Source: Candidatus Bathyarchaeia archaeon (lineage in GTDB: Archaea; Thermoproteota; Bathyarchaeia; Bathyarchaeales; Bathycorpusculaceae). Taken from it: a stretch of 64,000 nucleotides of DNA. The stretch lies in assembly GCA_041447175.1 (NCBI GenBank), contig CP166960.1, positions 1,504,519 through 1,568,518 on the forward strand. Reading direction: 5' to 3'. The notes under the pieces were generated by a model. It saw only the letters and a list, made by a program, of their open reading frames with translations. It had not been told where the DNA came from and made no database searches. Below, one piece after another: positions 24,548 through 32,665 of this stretch; within the stretch, counting starts at the first letter, position 1; each line of letters opens with the position of its first letter. A program made the position numbers and the translations under genes.

Positions 24548-25131
24548 TGTTCTACACCCCTCCGATAGAAAGAAGCATCCGAAGAACTACCACTCCCCGA
24601 CCTAGAAATGACGGCTGATTCTCCTGCCCTTTGGATACTGCGTGTATGGGTGGGCGTTTCTGCGGTGGCGCTGTTGAAGTTCTGCACGCTAGCCGTAGCA
24701 GTGTTCATGCTACTGGCAAAATATGCCATGGCAGCGGCAGCCGCAACAATAACGGCAATCCCCACTCCCGTTAGGGCTAGGAAGGTTCCATAGCTGATGT
24801 TTAGGGCGTTCTGCGCCGCAGTCGCAACCCAGCAAGCCGCCGAATACACCTTCTGAGCAACAGCTAAGCCCGTACTGGTGCGCAAAAACAAACCCATAAC
24901 CGAAACTACCATCATGGCAGAGTTGAAAACCTTCATCTCCGAATCATTTAGCAACCCAAACTGGTTGGCAACGTAACCGATGGCTGTGCCTGCAGCGCCC
25001 AAACCCGCAAGAGTTGAACCCAAACTCTTAACCCGTGTTGCCAATGTTTCGGCGTCTGTCTGGACTCTTGAAAACTCGTTGCTGGCACGGTTCACTGCTC
25101 TTATGGTGACAGCGATTTCGCGAAAGCTCAT
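24544..25131 (-). CDS. Short tape measure-like protein
   Basis: 195 residues. The N-terminus IAVTIRAVNRASNEFSRVQT is typical of tape measure proteins. Hydrophobic segments follow (MMVVSVMGLFLRTSTGL, GVGIAVIVAAAAAMAYFA), with a low-complexity Ser/Thr tail. It lies between the neck/chaperone genes and the tail tip, where tape measures belong. Tail length scales at roughly 0.15 nm per residue in known siphoviruses, which would give only about 30 nm. It overlaps both neighbours by 4 nt, so it is not a truncated fragment. Confidence 0.7.
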   Translation of the reverse strand: MSFREIAVTIRAVNRASNEFSRVQTDAETLATRVKSLGSTLAGLGAAGTAIGYVANQFGLLNDSEMKVFNSAMMVVSVMGLFLRTSTGLAVAQKVYSAACWVATAAQNALNISYGTFLALTGVGIAVIVAAAAAMAYFASSMNTATASVQNFNSATAETPTHTRSIQRAGESAVISRSGSGSSSDASFYRRGVEQ

Positions 25132-25442
25132 AGCCCAGCCTCCGCTTTAGCCTGTTCAATAGCTTGCACTATGACGGATTCGAGTTCGGGAAGGTACTGT
25201 TGAATGGCTGGGTAAAGGTAGGGTTGTGCCTGCATGTACTTGGTGCCAAGCTCAACAAAAAAGGCATAAGTCGCATCTGCGCCGATTTCAGCGACCCATT
25301 CCCTGATTTTGGCATAGATTGTGCTGCGAAGATAACCCGTAACCATCGGCGCATTCTTGACGGCTTGAGCTTTGACGTCGGCAGCCCAGCTAGCCAAAAA
25401 GCTATGGACCTCACGCTGCATGCCCGAATCGAACCTTTGCAT
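25128..25442 (-). CDS. HK97 gp10-like neck/tail-completion protein, start unclear
   Basis: 104 residues from the ATG at 25442. The motif KNAPMVTGYLRSTI, then ATYAFFVELGTKYMQAQPYL, is diagnostic of the HK97-gp10 family. Conserved-looking sequence continues upstream in frame (VEVTCDIQGVEEFKAA) without any ATG, GTG or TTG before a stop at about 25508. The true start may be a rare codon (ACG at about 25496 with GGAG upstream) or the beginning may have been lost. Family members usually sit before the tail tube; here the gene follows the tail chaperone. It would seal the head-tail junction. Confidence 0.8.
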   Translation of the reverse strand: MQRFDSGMQREVHSFLASWAADVKAQAVKNAPMVTGYLRSTIYAKIREWVAEIGADATYAFFVELGTKYMQAQPYLYPAIQQYLPELESVIVQAIEQAKAEAGL

Positions 25443-25486
25443 AGCTGCTTTGAATTCTTCTACGCCTTGGATGTCACAGGTTACTT

Positions 25487-26016
25487 CTACCGCCGTTTTG
25501 CTTCACGCTCCGCTTTTTTCTTTTCTTCCTCGTTCATTTCGTCCATCACGTTTAGGATGTGGCAGAACTCCTGCACTGTTCTGGCTGGCTGCTTGGCGAG
25601 CTCTGTTGGTGTCCATCCGAAGGCTTGACATAGCCGAAACTCGACAAGAGCGCTGTGCGGCTTTCCTCGTCTAACTGCTCTAGTAAAAAACGCAAATCCT
25701 CACGAGCCAACCCATTCAGCTTATTGGCGACTTTCGAGAAGAGTTCTCCAAGCTCAATGGGGATTCCGTCTTCTTCGCTCAGCAGTTTCTCAAGGGTTAT
25801 GGGGTGGCTTTGGGGCTGCCCATGCATACTAGCCACGATAGTTTCAGCTTGAATGGCTATGAAGTCGCTGCTTTCAACGTCGCCTGAGAGCTTGTTGTAT
25901 TTGGTGTGTTTTTGGATGATGCGGTTTCGCTTAGCCCATGTTATCTCGGCAAAGCTGTATATGCCCTGGTATTCTTTGTCGAAGCGTCCATCGATTTCTA
26001 GTTTTTCTGTTTTCAC
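25487..26016 (-). CDS. Tail assembly chaperone, -1 frameshift fusion (G-T type)
   Basis: The zero-frame product runs from GTG 26016 (GGAGG 7 nt upstream) to a stop at 25552, 154 residues. At 25684-25690 the heptamer T_TTT_TTA lies exactly in codon register. A -1 slip leads into an open frame with no stop until TAG at 25487-25489, giving about 176 residues. The shifted frame encodes the sensible extension FGWTPTELAKQPARTVQEFC and a charged coil, whereas the zero-frame end is low-complexity. Tail assembly chaperones of long-tailed phages use this frameshift to make G and G-T forms that load the tape measure. The position between tail tube and tape measure matches. Confidence 0.82.
25684..25690 (-). 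other. Slippery heptamer T_TTT_TTA (programmed -1 frameshift site)
   Basis: Read on the minus strand in the zero frame the codons are CGT TTT TTA, so the heptamer is X_XXY_YYZ with X and Y both T. This is among the most efficient known -1 slippery sequences. The shifted frame is open for 65 further codons. I did not identify a clear stimulatory pseudoknot by eye. Confidence 0.8.
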
Positions 26017-26032
26017 TTTTTTGCCTCCGTGA

Positions 26033-26896
26033 CTAAGAAATTGTGAGCGGTCCTCTAGCCGTGAACGGAACCTTGGCATAGATTAGGTCCTCAGCTTTGC
26101 CGCTCAACGAAAAATCATCCCATTTGGTGTACTCAACGTTGACTTTGTTAGCGCCGCCAAGCCCAAATTCAAGGCTGGATTGCTCGGTATCAGCCAAAAT
26201 GTCGTCGGCTTCTTGCTTGCTTTCAAACTCAAAAGTCAACTCTCCAGTCAAAAGCCGCTTGCCCCACGTTAGGTACTTGGCTAAGTGCCCGTTTGTTGAC
26301 CGTATGACCGGGACAGCTTTGCATGAGTTGTCGATTTGCAGTTTCCAAGAAGTAATCCGTTCACATGCTACACCGCCGATTTTCACGTAGCTCTCGCTGC
26401 CTGAGACAGCGCCTGCATACTCTGTGTAGGTGGCGTTTGCAATCTTGGCTGCCGTTATTTCCACGTCTTGGGCTGGGAATTCGGCTTCGCACTCCAAAAT
26501 GCCGTCTATATCACATGTTAGGGTTGCCTTGTTGAAGCGTGCGCCCTTGTAGAGCAAGCTTATGATATCGGTTGCTGTGACAAAGATGTCTTTGTAGTAA
26601 AGCACCTGCAAGGAAAGACTGGTGTTGAGTTCCTGTTTGACGTACTGCAACAGGTTAATCGGTGCGTCAGAGGGGATTGGATACTTGAGTTTTAACAGCG
26701 GTTGTCTTAGCCCACGTTTTAGAGAGACCACGTCCACTGAACCAGTGCCTGCCACTCGGATGTTGTTCGGGTTTATGTCGGGGTCTAAGTTGCTGCAGGA
26801 GTGCCCAAGCATCGCTGGGCTCGCAGGAACCGCGCCGAAGGTGCCCTCTGGAACGTAGTAGAATTTTTCTTGGTCGGAGTGATAGGTGTCTACCAT
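26033..26896 (-). CDS. Major tail tube protein
   Basis: 287 residues from the ATG at 26896, which has GGTG 9 nt upstream. The sequence is beta-rich throughout and lacks membrane or catalytic motifs. It opens with YVPEGTFGAVPASPAML, a common opening for siphovirus tail tube proteins, and has the long strands TLTCDIDGILECEAEF and GELTFEFESKQEADDIL. It lies directly upstream of the chaperone, the canonical tube-chaperone-tape measure order. It would polymerise to form the tail tube. Confidence 0.75.
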   Translation of the reverse strand: MVDTYHSDQEKFYYVPEGTFGAVPASPAMLGHSCSNLDPDINPNNIRVAGTGSVDVVSLKRGLRQPLLKLKYPIPSDAPINLLQYVKQELNTSLSLQVLYYKDIFVTATDIISLLYKGARFNKATLTCDIDGILECEAEFPAQDVEITAAKIANATYTEYAGAVSGSESYVKIGGVACERITSWKLQIDNSCKAVPVIRSTNGHLAKYLTWGKRLLTGELTFEFESKQEADDILADTEQSSLEFGLGGANKVNVEYTKWDDFSLSGKAEDLIYAKVPFTARGPLTIS

Positions 26897-26914
26897 CTTG
26901 CTTTTCACCTGTAA

Positions 26915-27931
26915 CTATGAAATGGCTATGGACTCAAAGAGCCAGGCCACGATTTGTATTTCTTCTTTGAAGAGGAAAGGCTTCACGTCAGTAACATCGA
27001 CGTCTCGATAACTGTGAACATCGCAAAACGTGACGCCTCTAACGTCAACGGTTGCTTGGACAAAATCGCAGTACAAAACGGCAGGCGAAACCCCGTCTGA
27101 CGGGTTAGTTGTTCTTGCCAACATGTAGAGAAAACCGTCGCTGTTAACGTAGTTTGCAAGGTCAGAGGTTAGAGTTAAGTTCAGGGTCTCATCGGTTCCT
27201 GCAGAACCAGTTAACGAATTATTCCAAGCATCTGCCAAGTTATCCCAAACTTTGAGGATAACCCCGTTTCCCTCTGGTGTAGTTCCGAAGCCTTCAAACG
27301 ACAAAACTACACGCTTTAAACACTGTTTTCTTGGTTCATTACGAGTTTCCCCTGCTTTGGAGCCGATTTTGAAGCGAAAAAGCATAAATGGGTACTCGCC
27401 GTTGCCGTTTGCGCTTTTAGAATGTCTTAGGTCATCGCTGCCCCAGAGGTTAGCATATTCCGAACTTGGCAACTCTGTCCATGAAGCGTTTGAGGGTTCC
27501 AGTTCGCTTGTGGCTGCTGCATCATACACCTTATGGGTTGCAGAGGTCGAGTCTATCGGGTAAAAGTTGTAGATTGTTCTGTAGGGCAGGTTACGGTTTT
27601 CTGGGACGATTAATAGGAGTTGCTCAAGCACTTTGTCTCGCATAACTCTGCCGACGTCGGAGTTTGGAGCGGGCTTATCCGTGGTTGTTATTGTTCCCCG
27701 AAGGGAGTAAATGCGCCGTCTTAGCTTTCCGTCCAAGGTGTGCTTTTGTTGTTGGCAAGGTTCAGTGGTTTTGGAAATTGTGATTTGGGCGTCGTAGTCT
27801 TTTAGGAGTTCCCGGTCATAGTTTGCCTGAGAGCATAGGACACGGGCTAAGCCGCCGTCATCTTTAACGACTCTGAGCCGAGATTCGATAAGTCTTAGAA
27901 TGGTGACGACTGGGTTTTCAAGCTCGCTCAA
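26915..27931 (-). CDS. Tail terminator-like protein with an inserted jelly-roll domain
   Basis: 338 residues from a TTG start after AGGAGG. Residues 1-125 (VVTILRLIESRLRVVKDDGG, YDAQITISKTTEP, RRIYSLRGTITTTDK, MRDKVLEQLLLIVPENRN) resemble a tail terminator or neck fold. Residues about 135-305 are a beta-sandwich (FMLFRFKIGSKAGE, GNGVILKVWDNLADAW, ALLYCDF-type strands) like carbohydrate-binding modules. The last 30 residues (FLFKEEIQIVAWLFESI) appear to complete the first domain, so the sandwich is an insertion. It is located between head closure and tail tube, the expected terminator slot. Confidence 0.6.
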   Translation of the reverse strand: MSELENPVVTILRLIESRLRVVKDDGGLARVLCSQANYDRELLKDYDAQITISKTTEPCQQQKHTLDGKLRRRIYSLRGTITTTDKPAPNSDVGRVMRDKVLEQLLLIVPENRNLPYRTIYNFYPIDSTSATHKVYDAAATSELEPSNASWTELPSSEYANLWGSDDLRHSKSANGNGEYPFMLFRFKIGSKAGETRNEPRKQCLKRVVLSFEGFGTTPEGNGVILKVWDNLADAWNNSLTGSAGTDETLNLTLTSDLANYVNSDGFLYMLARTTNPSDGVSPAVLYCDFVQATVDVRGVTFCDVHSYRDVDVTDVKPFLFKEEIQIVAWLFESIAIS

Positions 27932-29319
27932 CTTGAAATAAGCCTCCTAGCGATGCTTTTGAAGTAGAAGCGCTGGTTCGCAAATGTGAAGGGTGTTATG
28001 GTTTGGATTTCGTAGTCTTCGCCTTGACGCCTAATCTTGTCATGCACTCGGACGGGAAGAAACGTGTAAAACGCCAAGTAGTCGTTGAGGTAATAGCCCG
28101 CCTCCAACATCACCTGCTCAGCCTTAAGCGAAGAAATCACAGCCAACAAATCCAATGGCTCACCATAATCCACGGTGGCAGCCGCTTCTCGAACTGGATA
28201 AAGCGTGACTGTCTCGCCCTTGCTTCTCAGAATTCTTGTGAACTGGGTTGTCGGCTCTTCATAGTGTAGGAACAGTTGGGCTAACCAACAGACCGTAACC
28301 ATGGCCTGCTTGTTTTCCACATAGCTAAAGTCTTGGTGTTTGGCGCCCCAAAACATGAATTCCTCAGCGTGTTTGCTGATGAGTTCTACGCTTAGTTTGA
28401 GGCTGGGTTGGTCGTGGTTCTTGCGAATCTTCCACAGAATCCCGCTTGTGACCGCATCGTAATAGTCGCATGCCGAGAACCTGCTGAGCACATCTATGTA
28501 GCCAGCCCAGCATACCGATGGATTATAGGCGGGGTACTTTGCGTTTGCCTTGATGCTGTTTAGGGCGTTGTAGACTTTTTGGCAGCTAACACTCCACCCC
28601 TCAACCGCATACAAGCCCAATAATGCGTAGGCGAAGGGGTCATCGTAAACCTCATTCTCGCTCAAGCCAACTCGGTGCCATTTGCCGTCTACAGGGTCAA
28701 AATCCAACCAAAGAGCCACAAAACCTACCCTCAAAAAACCGATAGTCTTGCTCATGATGCTCTCATACAAGGCTGTATTTGGCGTGTCGTAGGTTTCGGC
28801 TAGCATCTTTAAGCCAATCAAGCCGTAGAGGCATTCGATGTCCAGCTGCAAAAGCCAAGCATCGCCAATCGTTACTGCTCTTGCGAAGCCGCCGTATGCC
28901 TGTTGGTCTTGCATGGTTTTGAGGAAGGTTGCTCCGGCTAGCTTTGCAGCATCCAAATATCTATTGTCGCCTGTGAGCTCGTAAGTTCTAAGTAGGGATG
29001 GAATGGCTCTGCATGCGTCCACGCTATAGTAGTAGGTGCTGGTCTCTGAGCTTTTGAATCCGCCATAAGCCTTCTTTGCTGGGTCAGTGCACTGCTGGGT
29101 GAGAACCCAATCGGCTAAATCCACTATTTTGGCAAGGATGTCTGTTTTTCTGTCCTCAAATTGCGGGGCAGAATACGCTTCATAGAGAAAGTCGATGGCA
29201 AAACTTGCAGCTAAGACTCCTTTTCCAAACGTTGGGTCAGGCGTGTTTGGCGGGATAACGTAAACATAGGGTGCGTAGTCCATGACGAATTGGTGATAGG
29301 TTTCAGGAACGGTTCCCAT
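27928..29319 (-). CDS. Fusion of an alpha/alpha-toroid glycosidase-like domain with a head-closure (stopper) domain
   Basis: 463 residues from the ATG at 29319 (GGGGTG upstream). Residues about 10-340 consist of paired helices with repeated aromatic/glycine motifs (KAYGGFKSSETSTYYYSVDA, ACRAIPSLLRTYELTGD, DIECLYGLIGLKMLAETY), the pattern of six-hairpin alpha/alpha toroids found in glycosidases, epimerases and lyases. The last 105 residues (RILRSKGETVTLYPVREAA, FLPVRVHDKIRRQGEDYEIQ, FYFKSIARRLIS) match head-closure or stopper proteins, which fits the position after the adaptor. The enzyme domain could trim or bind host glycans from the virion neck. Catalytic acids cannot be assigned by eye. 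Confidence 0.7.
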   Translation of the reverse strand: MGTVPETYHQFVMDYAPYVYVIPPNTPDPTFGKGVLAASFAIDFLYEAYSAPQFEDRKTDILAKIVDLADWVLTQQCTDPAKKAYGGFKSSETSTYYYSVDACRAIPSLLRTYELTGDNRYLDAAKLAGATFLKTMQDQQAYGGFARAVTIGDAWLLQLDIECLYGLIGLKMLAETYDTPNTALYESIMSKTIGFLRVGFVALWLDFDPVDGKWHRVGLSENEVYDDPFAYALLGLYAVEGWSVSCQKVYNALNSIKANAKYPAYNPSVCWAGYIDVLSRFSACDYYDAVTSGILWKIRKNHDQPSLKLSVELISKHAEEFMFWGAKHQDFSYVENKQAMVTVCWLAQLFLHYEEPTTQFTRILRSKGETVTLYPVREAAATVDYGEPLDLLAVISSLKAEQVMLEAGYYLNDYLAFYTFLPVRVHDKIRRQGEDYEIQTITPFTFANQRFYFKSIARRLISS

Positions 29320-29321
29320 GG

Positions 29322-29672
29322 CTACACGCACCCCACATACGGCTCTTTGAGGCTAGCAAGAACGCGCTCGAATTCCGTTTGCAGAACTGTTAAGCTGGGA
29401 AGTGACGAGTTAGAACTGCTCAAGTCGCCGACACTGAAGTTTAACCCGATTGCTGAGCCGCCCGTCAAATAGCAAACGGCGTAAATGGCAGCCAAGAGCG
29501 TTATGGCTTCTTTTTGGGCGTCGGTGCAGTTTTGGTAGTCAATATCAGCGGAGAGTTCAAGCTCTAAAGTGACCTCTGCACGCTTAATCATCTTCAGAAC
29601 TTTCACGTCAGAAATATCCGAATCCTTAAGGTTCAGCGCGTCTCTGACGTCTTCCGCCGATACGCTACCCAT
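29322..29672 (-). CDS. Head-tail adaptor (gp6/gp15-like connector)
   Basis: 116 residues. Helical layout typical of the adaptor family: VSAEDVRDALNLKDSDISD, then VLKMIKRAEVTLELELSADI, then CTDAQKEAITLLAAIYAVCYLTGG (quoted in part), ending in FERVLASLKEPYV. The adaptor ring binds beneath the portal. The gene follows portal and a tiny membrane protein gene and is 2 bp upstream of the head-closure fusion gene. Confidence 0.75.
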   Translation of the reverse strand: MGSVSAEDVRDALNLKDSDISDVKVLKMIKRAEVTLELELSADIDYQNCTDAQKEAITLLAAIYAVCYLTGGSAIGLNFSVGDLSSSNSSLPSLTVLQTEFERVLASLKEPYVGCV

Positions 29673-29675
29673 CCT

Positions 29676-29876
29676 TTATGCAGCTCCTGTGCTTTCTTGC
29701 GGTTTGCCGCCCATCAGTTCTTTGATGCCCGCAATTATTCCGCCCACCATTGAACTGCCAAGGATGCCGAGTTCGACGTTTCCAATTGGAAAGCCGAGTC
29801 CCATCCAAGTAGCCAGTGGCGGCAGAACGAAAGCGACAAACATCAAAAGCGCCTGCTGTTTGTCTGACAACTTCAT
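29676..29876 (-). CDS. Tiny membrane protein within the head module
   Basis: 66 residues with one long or two short hydrophobic segments (ALLMFVAFVLPPLATWMGLG, GILGSSMVGGIIAGI) and a short polar tail. It overlaps the portal stop by 4 nt and precedes the adaptor. A second holin-like protein is possible, and minor membrane-active virion proteins also occur at this position. No family is recognised. Confidence 0.55.
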   Translation of the reverse strand: MKLSDKQQALLMFVAFVLPPLATWMGLGFPIGNVELGILGSSMVGGIIAGIKELMGGKPQESTGAA

Positions 29877-31123
29877 TTCTCTTTTACCTCCTTACCTTGA
29901 ACACCCGCTTGCTCTGGCGTGCTTGCAGGTTTGGCATCCCAGAGCTCCCAGCCAAACTTGACCGCATTCTTGCGGAACTCCTCAGCCCGAACCAGCCCCA
30001 ATTCGGCAGCTTTGATAAGGTCGGCTGGGTTTAGCTCAGGGGTTTCGGGGCTGCCAAAATTCAACCGAACCTTAGCCTTACTCGCGTCAAACCCAGCTTG
30101 AGCGACAGTTACAGCAAAAATTTCCTTTTCGACCTGACGTTTGATGTATCGCTGGACTGGTTTTATGAGCATGTCTTGAAGGTCTAAGGCTGCCCGTGCG
30201 CTTGCTTCTGTGAAGCCTGGAGTGCTAAACAACCTTGGCAGAGGCGTTTCGCAGCCCAAATAGAACTGGTTAACCATGTGGTCGATGTAATACTCAAAAC
30301 GTGCCCTCGGGTCAATCGTGACTGGAAAAACGCCGACAGACTTGGCACCACTAAAAAGCCACTGGCCTTCTTCAGGGCGATTTTTTATTGCACTTTCATA
30401 CTTTTTGATGGTGTCCTCTTTCTGCCCTTCCAGTTGCACGACAACGTCCGGTCCAGCGTACTTGGTGAATATGCTGGGCAAAATCTTCTCTATCTTAGCT
30501 TTCATCCAAGCGTAGGACGGGCGCTTATCGGTGTCAACTGTTAAGGTGTGCAGGAGAACTTGCAATAAGCCGACGCCGAAACCAGACGGCACATCACAGT
30601 TAAGATGCCAATGGACAACCGCTTCGGGCTTGAGTTCATTTCCAGCATTGCCGCCATAGGTGCCTGAAAGCTGGTAACCCGTAACCTTGTAGGGAATTTT
30701 CAGGTTGGGAACGGTGCTTAACCCAATTCGCTGGACCGCGTCAATGGGCATACGGAGCGCATCTGTTAGCCTTTCAGGCGTGAGTTTGAGCCAGAAATCA
30801 TTGCCGCAGCCAATCAACGGCTTAGCCATTTCATTAAGCAAGCCATCTAAGTTGACGTCTTCACAGAACTTATCCACGGCTGCTTTGGCTTGGGCGGCTT
30901 TCTCGTATTTTTCATCTGCCGTGGTATAGAAGCCCATGCCAACCGTTGAAGCCGCCAACAGGTCCACGCTGCTCTTGCATGTTGGGTCACGGTCATAGAG
31001 CTTCATCACATCGGCGAGCGGAATGCATGACGTGTCAAAGAATACTCTGCCGTTTGGAGATGCAACTCCTGAAGCAGGCGCATAGGAAAGTACTTCCTTG
31101 ATTTTCTTGATGACTTTGCTCAT
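29873..31123 (-). CDS. Portal protein
   Basis: 416 residues, within the range of HK97/SPP1-like portals. N-terminal MKLYDRDPTCKSSVDLLAAS and VGMGFYTTADEKYEKA are typical openings, and WLFSGAKSVGVFPVTIDPRARF leads to a stem/crown region with FYLGCETPLPRLFSTPGFTE, a hallmark stretch of phage portals. The C-terminus carries MLIKPVQRYIKRQVEKEIF. It forms the dodecameric DNA entry ring. It sits downstream of the capsid gene, whereas most head-tail viruses place portal before protease and capsid. Confidence 0.88.
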   Translation of the reverse strand: MSKVIKKIKEVLSYAPASGVASPNGRVFFDTSCIPLADVMKLYDRDPTCKSSVDLLAASTVGMGFYTTADEKYEKAAQAKAAVDKFCEDVNLDGLLNEMAKPLIGCGNDFWLKLTPERLTDALRMPIDAVQRIGLSTVPNLKIPYKVTGYQLSGTYGGNAGNELKPEAVVHWHLNCDVPSGFGVGLLQVLLHTLTVDTDKRPSYAWMKAKIEKILPSIFTKYAGPDVVVQLEGQKEDTIKKYESAIKNRPEEGQWLFSGAKSVGVFPVTIDPRARFEYYIDHMVNQFYLGCETPLPRLFSTPGFTEASARAALDLQDMLIKPVQRYIKRQVEKEIFAVTVAQAGFDASKAKVRLNFGSPETPELNPADLIKAAELGLVRAEEFRKNAVKFGWELWDAKPASTPEQAGVQGKEVKEK

Positions 31124-31192
31124 GACGTTTTAACCCTGAAGTTTTTGTTTAGCCCAAAAAAGAGGGAAAATAGATGTTGTTTGCCACGGCGT

Positions 31193-32146
31193 TTAGGTCA
31201 TGGTTTGCTTAACGTTAGTCATGCGTGCGATAGCTTTGGAGCGAAGAATCCCAGCGCCAAACCGTGTAGTTCCACGAACACCGTACTTGCCAGTTTTGAC
31301 GTCTTCCCAGTCTTCCACGGTTACGTCTCGGCGAAGAAGCATAACTGAAGCCACGCGAGTATCGATTGCGTACATTGTTCCGTTAGGCACTAGGGTGCTT
31401 GACTGTACTGTCATGCCAAGTACGCTGCCGATTGTGCCTTGTGCAATGTCTGTTTCGCTGCTTGGTAAGTAGACGGATTTCACGAATTTGTCATCGTTGA
31501 GGAGCTGGTGCAGTTGCATCTCGTTAATCGCCAGCACGTTAGGGTGCCATTTTTCTCTTCGGACGGCTTCATGCAAACTCAAAAGTGACGCCCAGCTTGC
31601 CACGGCGCCGCCGCCAGCCAGTTCAGCGCCAGTTGCCAAGTCAGCAGCCAGAACTCCTGCGTATAAGTCGAGAATGGTTTCAGTTTCTTTTTGTCCTAAA
31701 GCTCTGCCCACGTTGTCAACGGCTTTGCTCATAACGTTCCAAGTTGCATCTTCGAGGTATTCGCGGGTCCACTGGTCTGAGGATTCGGCTAGCTGGTTAG
31801 TGTAGATATCTACTGTAGAGGGTTTCTTTGCGCTTAATCTTGTAACTGCGCCTTCAGCATAGCGATAACCGACTGCCCCTTCATCGAGTGGGAAACGTTC
31901 CATCGCCTCAGTTGTTGGCATTACGGTTATGATGTTTCTGCCGATCAGTTCTGGCCATGCAGCGTCAACCATTGTGTCGTGCATTCTGCCAAGGGCGCCT
32001 GCCACATCGCTGAAAAAGGCTTCTTTGACACCCATCTGAACGAAACGTTTGAGGAATGGGTGGTCGGCTTTCTGTTTGAGTTTTTCGTAGAGTTCGCGTT
32101 GGTCGTTTGGCTTTGCCATTAGGGTTTCATAGAGTCTTGGTTTCAT
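31193..32146 (-). CDS. Major capsid protein (HK97 fold)
   Basis: 317 residues. N-terminal helix-rich arm, then an E-loop-like beta hairpin (YRYAEGAVTRLSAKKPSTVD), a spine helix region (EYLEDATWNVMSKAVDNVG) and an A-domain ending in LGMTVQSSTLVPNGTMYAID and TTRFGAGILRSKAIARM. The order protease, cement, capsid in the operon supports this. An N-terminal segment of about 40 residues may act as a short delta domain removed on maturation. It assembles the icosahedral shell. Confidence 0.85.
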   Translation of the reverse strand: MKPRLYETLMAKPNDQRELYEKLKQKADHPFLKRFVQMGVKEAFFSDVAGALGRMHDTMVDAAWPELIGRNIITVMPTTEAMERFPLDEGAVGYRYAEGAVTRLSAKKPSTVDIYTNQLAESSDQWTREYLEDATWNVMSKAVDNVGRALGQKETETILDLYAGVLAADLATGAELAGGGAVASWASLLSLHEAVRREKWHPNVLAINEMQLHQLLNDDKFVKSVYLPSSETDIAQGTIGSVLGMTVQSSTLVPNGTMYAIDTRVASVMLLRRDVTVEDWEDVKTGKYGVRGTTRFGAGILRSKAIARMTNVKQTMT

Positions 32147-32152
32147 TGGGGG

Positions 32153-32581
32153 TCACTTTCCAACGGTTATGAAGATTAGGTCGCCGTCGTTGACTGCGGA
32201 TTCAAGGGCTGTGCCGAGTTTGCGGTTGTAGAATATGGTGTAGGTTGCTGCTCCGCCTTCGTTGACTGCTTGGTCAACGAGTTGAGTGACTTTGCCGTCT
32301 GCGGCGCTGCATACGGCTTTGCCTCGTGTTATGGCTCCGTTGGCTACGACTTTGACTTTGCCTTTTCTGAGAACTGGGCACATTTCTGTTGCAAGAACTG
32401 TTTTTGTTGCTATGCCTATGGCGTCGTCTCCACCTGGACTGGGCGAAACCTTGTCGTCAGCGCTCAGGTAGACGGGTGAGCCTTTGGTTATGCCTGCTGC
32501 GGCTTCAAAAGATTCGATGAGGACTGTTGGGTCGTCTGTTTCTCCTGCGGCTATCGAAGCATTGTCTGTTTTATCGACCAT
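32153..32581 (-). CDS. Capsid cement/decoration protein (DUF2190-like)
   Basis: 142 residues, all beta. IESFEAAAGITKGSPVYLSA, then DDAIGIATKTVLATEMCPVL, then VKVVANGAITRGKAVCSAAD, match the small beta-barrel proteins that stabilise mature capsids. It lies between protease and capsid genes. Trimers on the capsid surface are expected. Confidence 0.8.
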   Translation of the reverse strand: MVDKTDNASIAAGETDDPTVLIESFEAAAGITKGSPVYLSADDKVSPSPGGDDAIGIATKTVLATEMCPVLRKGKVKVVANGAITRGKAVCSAADGKVTQLVDQAVNEGGAATYTIFYNRKLGTALESAVNDGDLIFITVGK

Positions 32582-32665
32582 TCAAAATCAAATCGATTTT
32601 AGGTTTTGAATTTCCCAAAGTTCGTCCTTTGGTACTCTTCCCCACAAAAGTGAGCGAAAACACAG

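Noticed and set aside
32270-32479. Plus-strand frames opposite the cement protein
   Set aside because: Antisense shadows of a beta-barrel gene with clear DUF2190-like sequence on the other strand.
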